Shown one piece after another: positions 48,396 through 56,779 of a stretch of DNA of 56,892 bases. The notes beneath the pieces are model-generated. The model searched no databases and was not told the DNA's origin. It saw nothing but the letters and a program-made list of their open reading frames with translations. The stretch is taken from positions 1 to 56,892 of the forward strand of contig CAYFIR010000029.1 of the NCBI GenBank assembly GCA_964343195.1. The letters run 5' to 3'. Origin of the DNA: CAYVAP01 sp964343195. GTDB taxonomy: Bacteria > Bacteroidota > Bacteroidia > J057. The first letter of the stretch is position 1. Every line of letters starts with the position of its first letter. The position numbers and the translations under genes are program-made.

Positions 48396-49064
48396 ATGGA
48401 CGAAAAGAAGTACAGGCTCCTGGAAGAGTTGCTGCCGTTGCTGGAAGAGTATGAATCAAAATCTGCCGGACAGCAGACGGTGATGGGGTTTTCGGTCTGG
48501 CTCAATCAGCGCCTGGGGTACTTCAGTACCCATTCGCTGGAAGAAACCCGGATAAGCCTGGAGCAGGCCTCCGGGCCGCCGCCACAGGAGGAAGCTACCG
48601 TGCTGACGATGCTTATTGCCTACTTGTACCGCTATGCCAAGCATTACACCAAAAAAGCGCTGGAAGGTTCACCGCTTTCGAGCCTGGACGAATTTGGCTT
48701 CATGGTATCGCTCCTGCAGCGCGATAGCCTCAAGAAAAGCGAACTGATCAATCTTAACCTGCTGGAATTAACCAGCGGCATCGAGATCATCAAGCGTCTG
48801 GAAAAACAGGGATTCATGGAGATATATCCCGATCCGGATGATGGTCGCTCCAAGCGGGTCAGGCTTACCGAGAAGGGAAAAGGGGTGCTCTGGCAGGTAA
48901 TGCCCCGGCTACAGCAGGTGGCCAGGGTGGTGTCAGCAGATCTGACTGCGGAAGAAAAGCAGTTTATCCTGCCCATTCTGAACCGCCTCAATGAATTTCA
49001 CGCGGTGATCCATCATCAGGATCGCAAGGCCGACCTGGAGAGCATCGAGGCGCGGTATCTGTAA
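48396..49064 (+). CDS. MarR-family transcriptional regulator
   Basis: 222 residues, somewhat longer than typical MarR (about 150) because of an N-terminal helical extension (about 1-65). The winged helix (about 100-170) has LINLNLLELTSGIEIIKRLEKQGFMEIYPDPDDGRSKRVRLTEKGK, with the wing DPDDGRSKRV. MarR repressors respond to phenolic ligands or oxidants. Probable targets are the divergent TonB receptor and itself, from position and the palindromic sites. Confidence 0.9.
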   Translation: MDEKKYRLLEELLPLLEEYESKSAGQQTVMGFSVWLNQRLGYFSTHSLEETRISLEQASGPPPQEEATVLTMLIAYLYRYAKHYTKKALEGSPLSSLDEFGFMVSLLQRDSLKKSELINLNLLELTSGIEIIKRLEKQGFMEIYPDPDDGRSKRVRLTEKGKGVLWQVMPRLQQVARVVSADLTAEEKQFILPILNRLNEFHAVIHHQDRKADLESIEARYL

Positions 49065-49145
49065 GAGGCAAAGGGGAGGGAAGAAATGGGGATATAAGGG
49101 AAATATGGGATATATGGGCAGGGGGTAAGTGGGTGCCTGTAAAAA

Positions 49146-49232
49146 GGTATGGAGGAAATGGAGGCGCTGCCTTGAGCATAGCCGAAGGGTCTGAAGGGCT
49201 CAAGTAGCGATTTTCCTTCATATCCTCATACC
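49146..49232. repeat. Dispersed repeat R2, copy B (inverted relative to copy A)
   Basis: Reverse complement matches 10321-10416 over about 87 bp with a 9-bp deletion and a few substitutions. The conserved core here is GAGCATAGCCGAAGGGTCTG. Lies between the convergent MarR and OmpA gene ends, next to the terminator at 49262. Confidence 0.65.
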
Positions 49233-49261
49233 TGCATAACTCCTTCCAGCTACTGATGCAT

Positions 49262-49297
49262 AAAAAAAGCCCCGAAGGATAACCTCCGGGGCTTTTT
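49262..49297. terminator. Bidirectional terminator between marR and ompA-like genes
   Basis: AAAAAAAGCCCCGAAGG / CCTCCGGGGCTTTTTT with an ATAA loop (one mismatch in the stem): A-tract on the left, T-tract on the right, so both convergent transcripts can end here. Confidence 0.9.
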
Positions 49298-49312
49298 TGT
49301 TGGATATGGTGA

Positions 49313-50077
49313 TTAGTTAGAAGCACCCATTCCTTCGAAGTCGCTCTCGTACATTTTGTACAGACCTTCGATCTGAGGCAGAACGATGAACTCGGTGCGG
49401 CGGTTCATGGCACGACCTTCTTCAGTATCGTTAGAAGCGATAGGCTGAGTGTCTCCCTTACCGGAAGCAATCAGGTCACCAGTCATACCAGCTTCTTCCA
49501 GAGCGCGTACTACAGCAAGAGAACGGGCTACAGAAAGCTCCCAGTTGTCTTTGTAACGACGGCGGTGGATTACAACAGGCTCGTTGTCGGTGTGACCTTC
49601 AACCTGGATAGTCAGATCAGGCTGGGTGTTGAATACACTTGCCAGCTTGGCTACGACCATCTCGGAAGAGTCGGTCAGAGTAGCACGACCTGAGTTGAAC
49701 AGGATGCTGTTAGCAAAGGTGATGTAGAGCTTGCCTTCGCGCTCTTCAACACTTACATCATCGCTGTCAAAGTCAACGAATACCTCAGAGATGGCATCCT
49801 TAAGAGACTGGATCTGGGCATTGTTAGCCTTTACAGTCTCGCTCAGAGCTGCGATTTCTTCTTTGCTCATCTGGAGGTTTTGCTCCAGCTTGTCAAACTC
49901 ACCCTGGAGCTGCTCGTTTTCAGCCTGGGCTTCAGAAAGTGCACTTTCCAGAGCGCTCTTCTCCGCTGCTGCGCGGTTCATGGCTTCCTCGTACTTCTTC
50001 TTGGATACGCAAGAAGTAAGGACGCCCATTGTTGCTACCAAAACAAAAAGTTTGGCGACGGTAGATGAAAATTTCAT
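49313..50077 (-). CDS. OmpA-family lipoprotein
   Basis: 254 residues. Lipoprotein signal ending LTSC (about Cys 23), a coiled-coil region (about 27-95; alternating KYEEAMNRAAAEKSALESALSEA), and a C-terminal OmpA peptidoglycan-binding domain (about 115-240): VEGHTDNEPV, then a long ARSLAVVRALEEAGM helix and GKGDTQPIASN...NRRTEF with conserved Asp and Arg. It tethers the outer membrane to peptidoglycan. The first start, 50149, adds 24 residues that do not form a signal; the ATG at 50077 is preferred. Confidence 0.94.
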   Translation of the reverse strand: MKFSSTVAKLFVLVATMGVLTSCVSKKKYEEAMNRAAAEKSALESALSEAQAENEQLQGEFDKLEQNLQMSKEEIAALSETVKANNAQIQSLKDAISEVFVDFDSDDVSVEEREGKLYITFANSILFNSGRATLTDSSEMVVAKLASVFNTQPDLTIQVEGHTDNEPVVIHRRRYKDNWELSVARSLAVVRALEEAGMTGDLIASGKGDTQPIASNDTEEGRAMNRRTEFIVLPQIEGLYKMYESDFEGMGASN

Positions 50078-50313
50078 GATAATTTCCGTTGTATGCGAGA
50101 TTAAACTTAGAACTGACCTACCTGTAAACACAGGATTTTCTGGATGCATAGTTATTGATACTTATCCAAATAATCAAGTTTGGAGGTCTGGGATTAGCTA
50201 GTTATATGGAATTGTGGCTAAAACAAAAAATTCTGGATTTGGGCAATAATTTTTCTTTTAACTATCCAGTCCCCTGGGAGGTTTGTAAGAGGTAAATCCA
50301 AACAAAGAACTTC

Positions 50314-51720
50314 ATGCGAAAAGTATTGCTCATTTTTTCATGGCTGAGTTCGGTTATGCTGCTTCCCGGTCAGAATAACCCACTCATTATCCTGGAATCG
50401 TACACAACTGGCCTTAGCCGCCCGGTTGCCATAGTTTCTGCTGATGACGCCCGCCTGTTCATATGTGAGCAGGATGGCCGCATCCGCATCATAGATTCCA
50501 CTGGGACCTTGCTCTCCTCGCCATTTCTGGATATTGAGACGAAAGTTAATAGTCAAGGTAACGAACAGGGCCTCCTTGGCCTCACATTTCATCCCAACTT
50601 TGGTACCAATGGGTATTTTTACGTCAATTATACCCAAAATGGGGGTTCCACCCGCCTATCCCGTTTCCAGGTTGATAATTCTAATCCCAATTTGGGATTG
50701 ATCGACAGCGAAAAAATACTGATTGAGGTCCCGCAGCCATACTCAAATCACAATGGGGGAGACCTTGCCTTCGGTCCCGATGGCTATCTCTACATGACGC
50801 TGGGAGATGGAGGGAGCGGCAATGATCCGGACAAGAATGGTCAGGAACTCGCGACCCTTTTGGGGACCATCATCCGAATCGATGTGGACAGTGGGGATCC
50901 ATATGCCATCCCGGCGGATAACCCTTTTGTAGGCGACTCTACCGCTCGTCCTGAAATCTGGAGCTGGGGCTGGCGAAATCCCTGGAGGTTTTCATTTGAC
51001 CGACAGACAGGCGATATGTGGGTAGCTGACGTCGGGCAGAATGCCCGTGAAGAGATCAGCCTTGAGCCCGCAGGCTCACCTGGGGGGCTTAACTTTGGCT
51101 GGCGCTGCATGGAAGGGACCCGCAATACGGGCCTTTGCTCGGCACTTCCGACTTCAGAAGGCCCTGTCTTTGAATATGCCCACAGTGCGAATCTCGGTCG
51201 CTCCATAACCGGCGGCTATGTTTACCGTGGCAGTGAATTCCCAGCGCTGCAGGGACACTATGTATTTGGGGACTATGTGAGTGGCCGGTTCTGGACACTT
51301 TATCCCAATGGTTCCGGTGGGTATGACACTACTGATCAGGGGCAACTACTCCCCAGTGTGGAGCTCAGTGCTTTTGGTCAGGGGGTGAACGGGGAGTTGT
51401 ATGTCGCAGCCAGAAGCGAGGGAACCATTTACCGCATCCTTGCGGGGGATACCCAAAGCATCAAGGATGCGCAGCAAACTCCATTGGTGTTGTCTCCTCA
51501 ACCATGGGTTGATGTTCTTACGGTACAATTGCCTTCCGAGCCCACGGGGCCTGTATGGGTTAAGGTGACAAATCTTAATGGTCAGACCGTCATGAATGAA
51601 AAAAGAGCCCTACAGGGACACTTCAGTCTTGGGCGGGGAGAGCTACCAACTGGGCTATATCTTCTTGAGGTACATAGCGACGGCTACAGTTGGGTACAGA
51701 AAGTAATGGTTGGGGAATAA
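50314..51720 (+). CDS. PQQ-dependent sugar dehydrogenase (GSDH-like) with T9SS tail
   Basis: 468 residues. Signal peptide about 1-18. Six-bladed beta-propeller (about 25-375) of the glucose/sorbosone dehydrogenase family: LARPVAI-type start (GLSRPVAIVSADD), GLLGLTFHPNFGTNGYFYVNYT, SNHNGGDLAFGPDGYLYMTLGDGG with the PQQ-contacting residues, and EIWSWGWRNPWRFSFD. A C-terminal T9SS sorting domain follows (about 390-468, LSPQPW...GLYLLEV). Oxidises sugars using PQQ; actual substrate and electron acceptor are not known. Extracellular. Confidence 0.92.
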   Translation: MRKVLLIFSWLSSVMLLPGQNNPLIILESYTTGLSRPVAIVSADDARLFICEQDGRIRIIDSTGTLLSSPFLDIETKVNSQGNEQGLLGLTFHPNFGTNGYFYVNYTQNGGSTRLSRFQVDNSNPNLGLIDSEKILIEVPQPYSNHNGGDLAFGPDGYLYMTLGDGGSGNDPDKNGQELATLLGTIIRIDVDSGDPYAIPADNPFVGDSTARPEIWSWGWRNPWRFSFDRQTGDMWVADVGQNAREEISLEPAGSPGGLNFGWRCMEGTRNTGLCSALPTSEGPVFEYAHSANLGRSITGGYVYRGSEFPALQGHYVFGDYVSGRFWTLYPNGSGGYDTTDQGQLLPSVELSAFGQGVNGELYVAARSEGTIYRILAGDTQSIKDAQQTPLVLSPQPWVDVLTVQLPSEPTGPVWVKVTNLNGQTVMNEKRALQGHFSLGRGELPTGLYLLEVHSDGYSWVQKVMVGE

Positions 51721-51741
51721 TTTGAACCTGGGGCTGCAAAC

Positions 51742-52587
51742 CTATCTGGCCCAACCCAGAGACCTTAGCTGGTCCAGAGGCAAGTCATATCGGCGTATGC
51801 ATTTTTCAATCAGGTCGCAGGCTTCCATCAACGGCTCTTCTCGCAGATGTACACTGAGGTCGGTTTCGCGGTGATAGTGGGTAAAAAGTGGGGCTTTTGA
51901 AAGGATTTCCATAAGGGTTTGTGGGGATGCTCCCACTTCCCTTGCCTTTTGAAAATGAAAGGCGACCTCCAGATCGCGGTCCGAAACGGCAGTCAGGGTA
52001 AAGCATTCCCCAAATCCTGCCATGCGAAAACTCTCGTGGTCTCCTGTGTGCAGCACATGGTTAACCCGCTGGGTCCGAATGTCGCTTTCTGCGCATACTT
52101 CTTCAAAAACCTCCCACAACCGCCCAGGTTCATCCGGTCTTAACGGCCACAACGCCCATTGATCTCCCTGCCCCAGCATTTCCAGGTTGATCAATCCCAT
52201 CATCTCACTCAGATGGTGATCCTGAACATATGCCCTGGAGCCCTGCAGGGCTTTCTCTTCTTCATCAAACAGCAGGAATGTGACCCCGATGTGCTTTAGG
52301 GGAGTTGTGAAAAATCGATCAATTAACTCGAATATGACAGCGACGCTGGTCGCATTATCATTGGCTCCCGGAGAGCCTGAAACTACATCATAGTGGCCGC
52401 TGACAGCGAGGTAGGGGCTTCTTCTTGTGGATACAATCAGGTTTTCACCGCTCTGGTAAGCGTGTGAGTGAAAAGGAATCTTTTGATTCGTTAGATGAGA
52501 TTTGATGACTTGCCTACGCTGTAGAGAGGTTTTTCCCTCCAGCATTTTTACGGTATCAAGTACAGTCTGCAAATGCTCTGAGGTCAA
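51742..52587 (-). CDS. M28-family metallopeptidase
   Basis: 281 residues. Zinc-ligand motifs of M28 are present: GHYDVVSGSPGANDNATSV (His and Asp), FLLFDEEE (Glu of general base and ligand), LNLEMLG-type strand, HYHRETD near the C-terminus. No signal peptide, so a cytosolic aminopeptidase or glutaminyl-cyclase-like enzyme is inferred. The start at 52587 is TTG; an ATG at residue 15 (52545) is an alternative. It lies 22 bp from the upstream DHp-like gene and is probably co-transcribed with it. Confidence 0.86.
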   Translation of the reverse strand: MTSEHLQTVLDTVKMLEGKTSLQRRQVIKSHLTNQKIPFHSHAYQSGENLIVSTRRSPYLAVSGHYDVVSGSPGANDNATSVAVIFELIDRFFTTPLKHIGVTFLLFDEEEKALQGSRAYVQDHHLSEMMGLINLEMLGQGDQWALWPLRPDEPGRLWEVFEEVCAESDIRTQRVNHVLHTGDHESFRMAGFGECFTLTAVSDRDLEVAFHFQKAREVGASPQTLMEILSKAPLFTHYHRETDLSVHLREEPLMEACDLIEKCIRRYDLPLDQLRSLGWAR

Positions 52588-52609
52588 TAGTGTGACAGCC
52601 TAATGATGA

Positions 52610-52864
52610 TTATTTCTGGTTATTTTCTGCCAGCCAGTTTACCAGGTAATTTTCCAGGGCACGTAGCTTCTCAACCTGCTCGTTTATGTCTTCAAGTATA
52701 TCCCGTCCTTCGAGTTCGACGGATATTCCTTTCTCTTCCAGTTCTTCTCTTAAAATGTCCAACAGGCCTCCAAGCCCATGCAGAGGGTTTCTAAGGTCGT
52801 GAATAGTGGTAGCTATCACCGTATCTGCAAGGGCTTCCTTATGGCTATATTTTGATTTTCCCAT
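52610..52864 (-). CDS. Stand-alone HisKA (DHp)-like protein
   Basis: 84 residues. TIHDLRNPLHGLGGLLDIL is an H-box with a candidate phospho-His (about residue 22), and the C-terminal helix EDINEQVEKLRALENYLVNWL is the second helix of a dimerisation-and-phosphotransfer bundle. No HATPase or sensor domain is present on either side, and no frameshift restores one. It may be a phosphotransfer adaptor, a dominant-negative dimerisation partner or a decayed kinase. Upstream of the M28 peptidase, same strand. Confidence 0.65.
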   Translation of the reverse strand: MGKSKYSHKEALADTVIATTIHDLRNPLHGLGGLLDILREELEEKGISVELEGRDILEDINEQVEKLRALENYLVNWLAENNQK

Positions 52865-52979
52865 GTATGGTAATATAAGAATATCCTTTTTTCTTTTTAC
52901 TCAATTCATCCGGGAATTAGGAAGGATGAACAGGCTGTTTATGTTGGGACGAAGGAAGGGTCCCAGGGTAACATGTACG

Positions 52980-53017
52980 AAAAAAAAGCAGCTTCCGGTT
53001 TGTTTACCGGAAGCTGC
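52980..53017 (-). terminator. Terminator of the LVIVD lipoprotein gene
   Basis: GCAGCTTCCGGT (from 52988) and ACCGGAAGCTGC (to 53017) form a perfect 12-bp stem. On the minus strand a T8 tract follows. It lies about 110 bp downstream of the stop at 53127. Confidence 0.88.
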
Positions 53018-53126
53018 ATACCTATCCAAAGATGGATATTCCAAACATAGACTCGATCAGCCAATAGTTTCACGTCCAGCTCAGGACATAATTGGGGAAA
53101 AAGTCAGCTATGTCGAGTGTCTGGCA

Positions 53127-54446
53127 TTAGGGGCTTACCACCGGAATCGTACTGAGGTGCTGTATTTTGTCCGGTGAGCTGTAATCATACATTGAGATGC
53201 CATCTTCTCCAGTCATGATGAGCAGGTTGTTGTAAGGGATCACGTCAAACCCAAACATCTCAGGAAACTCTGCAATTATGTTTCTCCCAACATCATATGG
53301 ATCTCTTGCATCATATACCTTCAGGCCAGCGCTTCCATCAGCGATAAACAGCAGGTCATTGTCTATGCCTACTCCGTGAGGATTGACCATTCCAACTGAG
53401 TTGATTAGGAAAGGTTGGCTGGGGTCCTGAATGTCGATCACATCGAGCTGGTTGGAGAAGTTCATGCCACACCCATTCTCTGAGCTATTGTCCTGACGCA
53501 GGGTTACATAGGCAAACCCTTCTGAGGCAGCGACAGGGTCGCAGGCCTGCATGTGCTCAAAAACGCTTAGGAAGTTGGGAGCCTCTGGGTTTTCAGCGCT
53601 GTAGATGGCCATGCCATTGGTCCCGCCGATGAGGAGCAGGTCGTCCAGTACGGTCACCATTTCGGCCTCACCACCCCACGGAAGGTTGATCGGCTGGGTG
53701 CTGACATTGGTGGGATAGGTGCAGTTATTGAGCGAAAGCACCTGAAGGTTTTGTGGGGACACAACGTACAGGTAGTCCTCCATGATGGCAAAGCGGGACA
53801 TAGAGCCAGCTTTTCCTGGGGTAGAAGGGTTCACCGTACGGGTATTGTTCAGGCTTGTGGGATCTGTATTATTGGGGTCGATCTGGTTGGCTACTACATA
53901 ATCCGGAATGGTGCCGTCGCAGCTATACTCGCGTGTAATGGCCTCTTCTTCCCAGCTAATTACTACACCCTGAGAAGGGTCTGCCGTGTAGCCACGAAAC
54001 TCGACGATGTGTGGCAGGGCATTTCTTACCCGGTGGAGAAGGCGGGGCTGATCGGCACGGTTAATATCAAATACCAGCAGATCGGTGCTGCTATCCAGGT
54101 ACAGCAGGTCACATGATGAGTGGATGTCGTAGTTTCCAGGCACGTTGATAAATGCCATTGGAACAGGCTGAGCCGGATTCGCGTTGTCAAAAATATGTAC
54201 GCCGGCTCCTGTTTCGCTCACGAAGAGGACGTCGTCCTTTACGAAAATTTTGCCCGGATTGACCATGTCCTGCGGGTCCATCACTTTCACCGATTCCAGG
54301 AATTCGGTCTCATCCATGTAGATGGGGGTGTACTGATAATATGTGATGGTCTGGTCACACTTGTCTTTCAGGCAGCCCTGAAGAGCGAGGGAGAGCAGTA
54401 CAAATGCAAGCAGGGAAAGTTTACTTAGGGGATGCAATTGTCTCAT
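53127..54446 (-). CDS. LVIVD-repeat lipoprotein
   Basis: 439 residues. Lipoprotein signal ending LQGC (about Cys 25). The rest consists of LVIVD-type beta-propeller repeats: VSETGAGVHIFDNANPAQPV, LLVFDINRADQPRLL, LDVIDIQDPSQPFLINSVGM, LKVYDARDPYDVGRN and MYDYSSPDKIQHL. Such repeats form surface propellers of unknown function in Bacteroidota, often many copies per genome. No catalytic residues are recognised. Candidate upstream structures: an inverted repeat at 54500-54568. Confidence 0.9.
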   Translation of the reverse strand: MRQLHPLSKLSLLAFVLLSLALQGCLKDKCDQTITYYQYTPIYMDETEFLESVKVMDPQDMVNPGKIFVKDDVLFVSETGAGVHIFDNANPAQPVPMAFINVPGNYDIHSSCDLLYLDSSTDLLVFDINRADQPRLLHRVRNALPHIVEFRGYTADPSQGVVISWEEEAITREYSCDGTIPDYVVANQIDPNNTDPTSLNNTRTVNPSTPGKAGSMSRFAIMEDYLYVVSPQNLQVLSLNNCTYPTNVSTQPINLPWGGEAEMVTVLDDLLLIGGTNGMAIYSAENPEAPNFLSVFEHMQACDPVAASEGFAYVTLRQDNSSENGCGMNFSNQLDVIDIQDPSQPFLINSVGMVNPHGVGIDNDLLFIADGSAGLKVYDARDPYDVGRNIIAEFPEMFGFDVIPYNNLLIMTGEDGISMYDYSSPDKIQHLSTIPVVSP

Positions 54447-54499
54447 GGGATTTGGTTTGAAGAGTAAATTAGTGGGATACCATACTCCTGGACAAATTA

Positions 54500-54568
54500 G
54501 ACAGGATTTTCAGGATTACAGGATAAGAAAGCCCTGATAATCAATCTTGTTAATCCTGTTATCCTGTC
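54500..54568. other. Inverted repeat in the gap between the LVIVD gene and the paralogous pair
   Basis: GACAGGATTTTCAGGATTA (54500-54518) pairs with TAATCCTGTTATCCTGTC (54551-54568), two mismatches. The 378-bp gap (54447-54824) otherwise shows no gene; promoters of the two divergent flanking genes must lie here. This sequence type is common in Bacteroidota intergenic DNA. Confidence 0.55.
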
Positions 54569-54824
54569 AAAAAACATAGGCCGAAGATGAAAATGTCTAG
54601 TAATATGGTGGGGTACTTTTATCCCAGACGCAACTACGGTGAAAAAAGCTGCATCTGGACAAAAGTGGTACGAACTGGGAATGCCTAATTCCTTGCACTT
54701 AAATTAGTAAATCTTTGTCAGAGGAGAAGGGGTAAAAATTCAGGACCTACCTATTTTGCAAAAAAGACGTTGTGTCTGTATGAGATAAGGTCATTTTCAC
54801 CCCTTTTATCCAAACCTTGATCCC

Positions 54825-55625
54825 ATGAATCAACTGTACGATGCCAGAATCGGTATTCTCGTGACTCTTTTCTTAGGCCTCCTGCTGCTTCCCTCATTCG
54901 GATACTCCCAGTCCGATACGGAAGACGTGGTTTCCCTGCGAAATGGAAGCATACTCTATGGGGAGATTGTAGAACAGGTGCCGGGCGAGTCGGTCACACT
55001 CAGGCTACTCGACGGACAGGAAATCACTTTTGCAGAAGCCGAAATTGAGCAAATTACCCGGCAGCTTTCACGCTACCAACAGTACCGTCCCCAATTTAGT
55101 GGGGAGGGAAGGCCCTACCTTCCCTTGCGTCCAGGATATTTCCAGGGACTCTCCTTCGGAGTAGGAGTAGGGTCAAGTGATGGATTCGTTACGGCACTGG
55201 CCTATGGCGATCTAAGATGTGGCTATCGGTTCCGGCCCTGGTTGCAGGCTGGAATTGGAGCTGGCCTTGCTCCCTACCAGAATGGTCTGATAACCCCGGT
55301 TTTCCTCGAGGCCAGTGGGCAACTCCTCCCCCGGCGCATAGCCCCCTACTACCAGGTACAGGTGGGGTATGCCCTGACCACCTCACTGGTAAACAGTAAT
55401 TTTGAGGCATTCGGTGGGGGACTGCTGGTGCATCCTGCCGTCGGGCTGAGTTTCCAGACCGAAAAAGGTGCTCACTGGACCCTAACCCTGGGATACCGGG
55501 CGATGCAGGTGTATGAATCCTACACGGACCTGGTATGGGACAACCTCGGCAATCAGCGGGAGGTGATCATTGAAGGAACCAGACTCATGCAGCGTTATGC
55601 CCTTCAAATTTCGTTTTACCGCTAA
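54825..55625 (+). CDS. Envelope protein, paralogue 1 of a tandem pair
   Basis: 266 residues. Signal peptide (about 1-29, ending GYSQ). A small N-terminal domain (about 33-75; DVVSLRNGSILYGEIVEQVPGESVTLRLLDGQEITFAEAEIEQIT) is followed by a hydrophobic, beta-rich region (about 105-266) with alternating aromatic residues suggestive of an outer-membrane beta-barrel. Same length and layout as the next gene (10-bp gap), so the pair is a tandem duplication that has diverged. No function assigned; no enzyme motif seen. Confidence 0.75.
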   Translation: MNQLYDARIGILVTLFLGLLLLPSFGYSQSDTEDVVSLRNGSILYGEIVEQVPGESVTLRLLDGQEITFAEAEIEQITRQLSRYQQYRPQFSGEGRPYLPLRPGYFQGLSFGVGVGSSDGFVTALAYGDLRCGYRFRPWLQAGIGAGLAPYQNGLITPVFLEASGQLLPRRIAPYYQVQVGYALTTSLVNSNFEAFGGGLLVHPAVGLSFQTEKGAHWTLTLGYRAMQVYESYTDLVWDNLGNQREVIIEGTRLMQRYALQISFYR

Positions 55626-55634
55626 AACCTTCCC

Positions 55635-56435
55635 ATGAAACGATTGATTCTCCTGATATTTATCCTGTCTGGTGCTGCAAGCCTGACTGCCCAGCAAGCG
55701 GAAGAAGACCTTATCACCCTTAAAAATGGTCAGCAGATTGCTGGCGAAGTTGTATCGGTTGATTCAGTAGGAAGTGTCACGATGATACTGGCCGGACAGA
55801 GCCAGTTGACCATTCCTGCCGATCAAATTGTTAGCAGGGAAACCCGTCCCGCCCGATATGAGGACCTGCGTCAGCGTCGCACAAGAGAGTTTTCAGAATT
55901 CTACTTCCCTCGAAAAGGCCTGTATGGCGGCCTTATGTTGGGAATCGGATTCCCTCGCATTTTTACCGATGAGGAATTTGTGCCAAACGACGGAGGGGTA
56001 ATAGGCCTTTATCTGCGTGGGGGGTACAGGATTTCTCCCAGTCTCAACCTGGGCACCTCCATCGGCCTTCAGGGCATGCGCGGGTGTACTACCCTTCCGT
56101 TGCTCGCCGAAGTGAGTGGAAGTATGATTGGCAGGAAAAAAGGACCCGTTTACCTGGCTCAGGCTGGCTGGGGCATTCCCCTCACCCAAAACTGGTGGCG
56201 CAACATTACGTATGAAGGAGGTCCCATCGCCCAGGTCGCTGTTGGGTGGAAGGAGTACACCCGCAGCCGCCTCAACTGGAACATTCTGCTGGGCTATCGC
56301 TATCAACAGATTACCGAAACTCAAAATGCAATTGGCTGGGGATGGGGAGGCGTTCCGGATCCTGATCTGGTGATTGGAGTTCCTATGGTACGGCATGGCC
56401 TTGGGTTTTACCTACAGACCGGGGTGGAGTTTTGA
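55635..56435 (+). CDS. Envelope protein, paralogue 2 of a tandem pair
   Basis: 266 residues, signal peptide about 1-20 (TAQQ). N-terminal domain (about 24-66; EDLITLKNGQQIAGEVVSVDSVGSVTMILAGQSQLTIPADQI) matches that of the upstream paralogue position by position (LxNGxxxxGExV ... VTxxL ... I). The remainder is barrel-like: GLYGGLMLGIGFP, GYRISPSLNLGTSIGLQG, LNWNILLGYRYQQI. Probably co-transcribed with its paralogue. The function of the pair is unknown. Confidence 0.75.
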   Translation: MKRLILLIFILSGAASLTAQQAEEDLITLKNGQQIAGEVVSVDSVGSVTMILAGQSQLTIPADQIVSRETRPARYEDLRQRRTREFSEFYFPRKGLYGGLMLGIGFPRIFTDEEFVPNDGGVIGLYLRGGYRISPSLNLGTSIGLQGMRGCTTLPLLAEVSGSMIGRKKGPVYLAQAGWGIPLTQNWWRNITYEGGPIAQVAVGWKEYTRSRLNWNILLGYRYQQITETQNAIGWGWGGVPDPDLVIGVPMVRHGLGFYLQTGVEF

Positions 56436-56568
56436 GGAAAAGTGGAGAAGTCAGGGCAATTCCCTGGTCACCTTGCACGGTTTCATTTGCCCACCTACGC
56501 AGAAACCAAGGCAGCAATAAAACAACGTCAGTTTCGGGTTTTATTTCTCATAAGCGACTGGTTACCAG

Positions 56569-56779
56569 TGTGGTGTCGCCTTCAGCGGGACCTCCTTTCT
56601 TTCATAGCTCCGCAAATTGATTTTTAATATGATTCCTCTGAAAGTGTTATGTCGCCTTCAGCGGGACTTACTTCTTTTTCAAAAGAAGTAAGCAAGAAAA
56701 GTTCGGCATTTCATTCTACCCGCAGGCCGCCCCGATTCACCAAATGCCGCCCTACGCCGCCCCAGGCTTGCTTTATAGC
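56569..56779 (-). repeat. Dispersed hairpin repeat R3, copy 3 (inverted)
   Basis: Reverse complement of copy 2 in outline: GCCGCCCCAGGCTTGCTTTAT end, AAATGCC/GGCATTT pair, then CTTACTTCTTTT (56667-56678) with AAAAGAAGTAAG (56681-56692), and TGTCGCCTTCAGCGGGAC modules in two copies. Compared with copy 2 the long hairpin has changed at several positions on both arms but stays paired. The remaining bases to 56892 carry only a small TCTCCCTC/GAGGGAGA hairpin. Confidence 0.8.
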
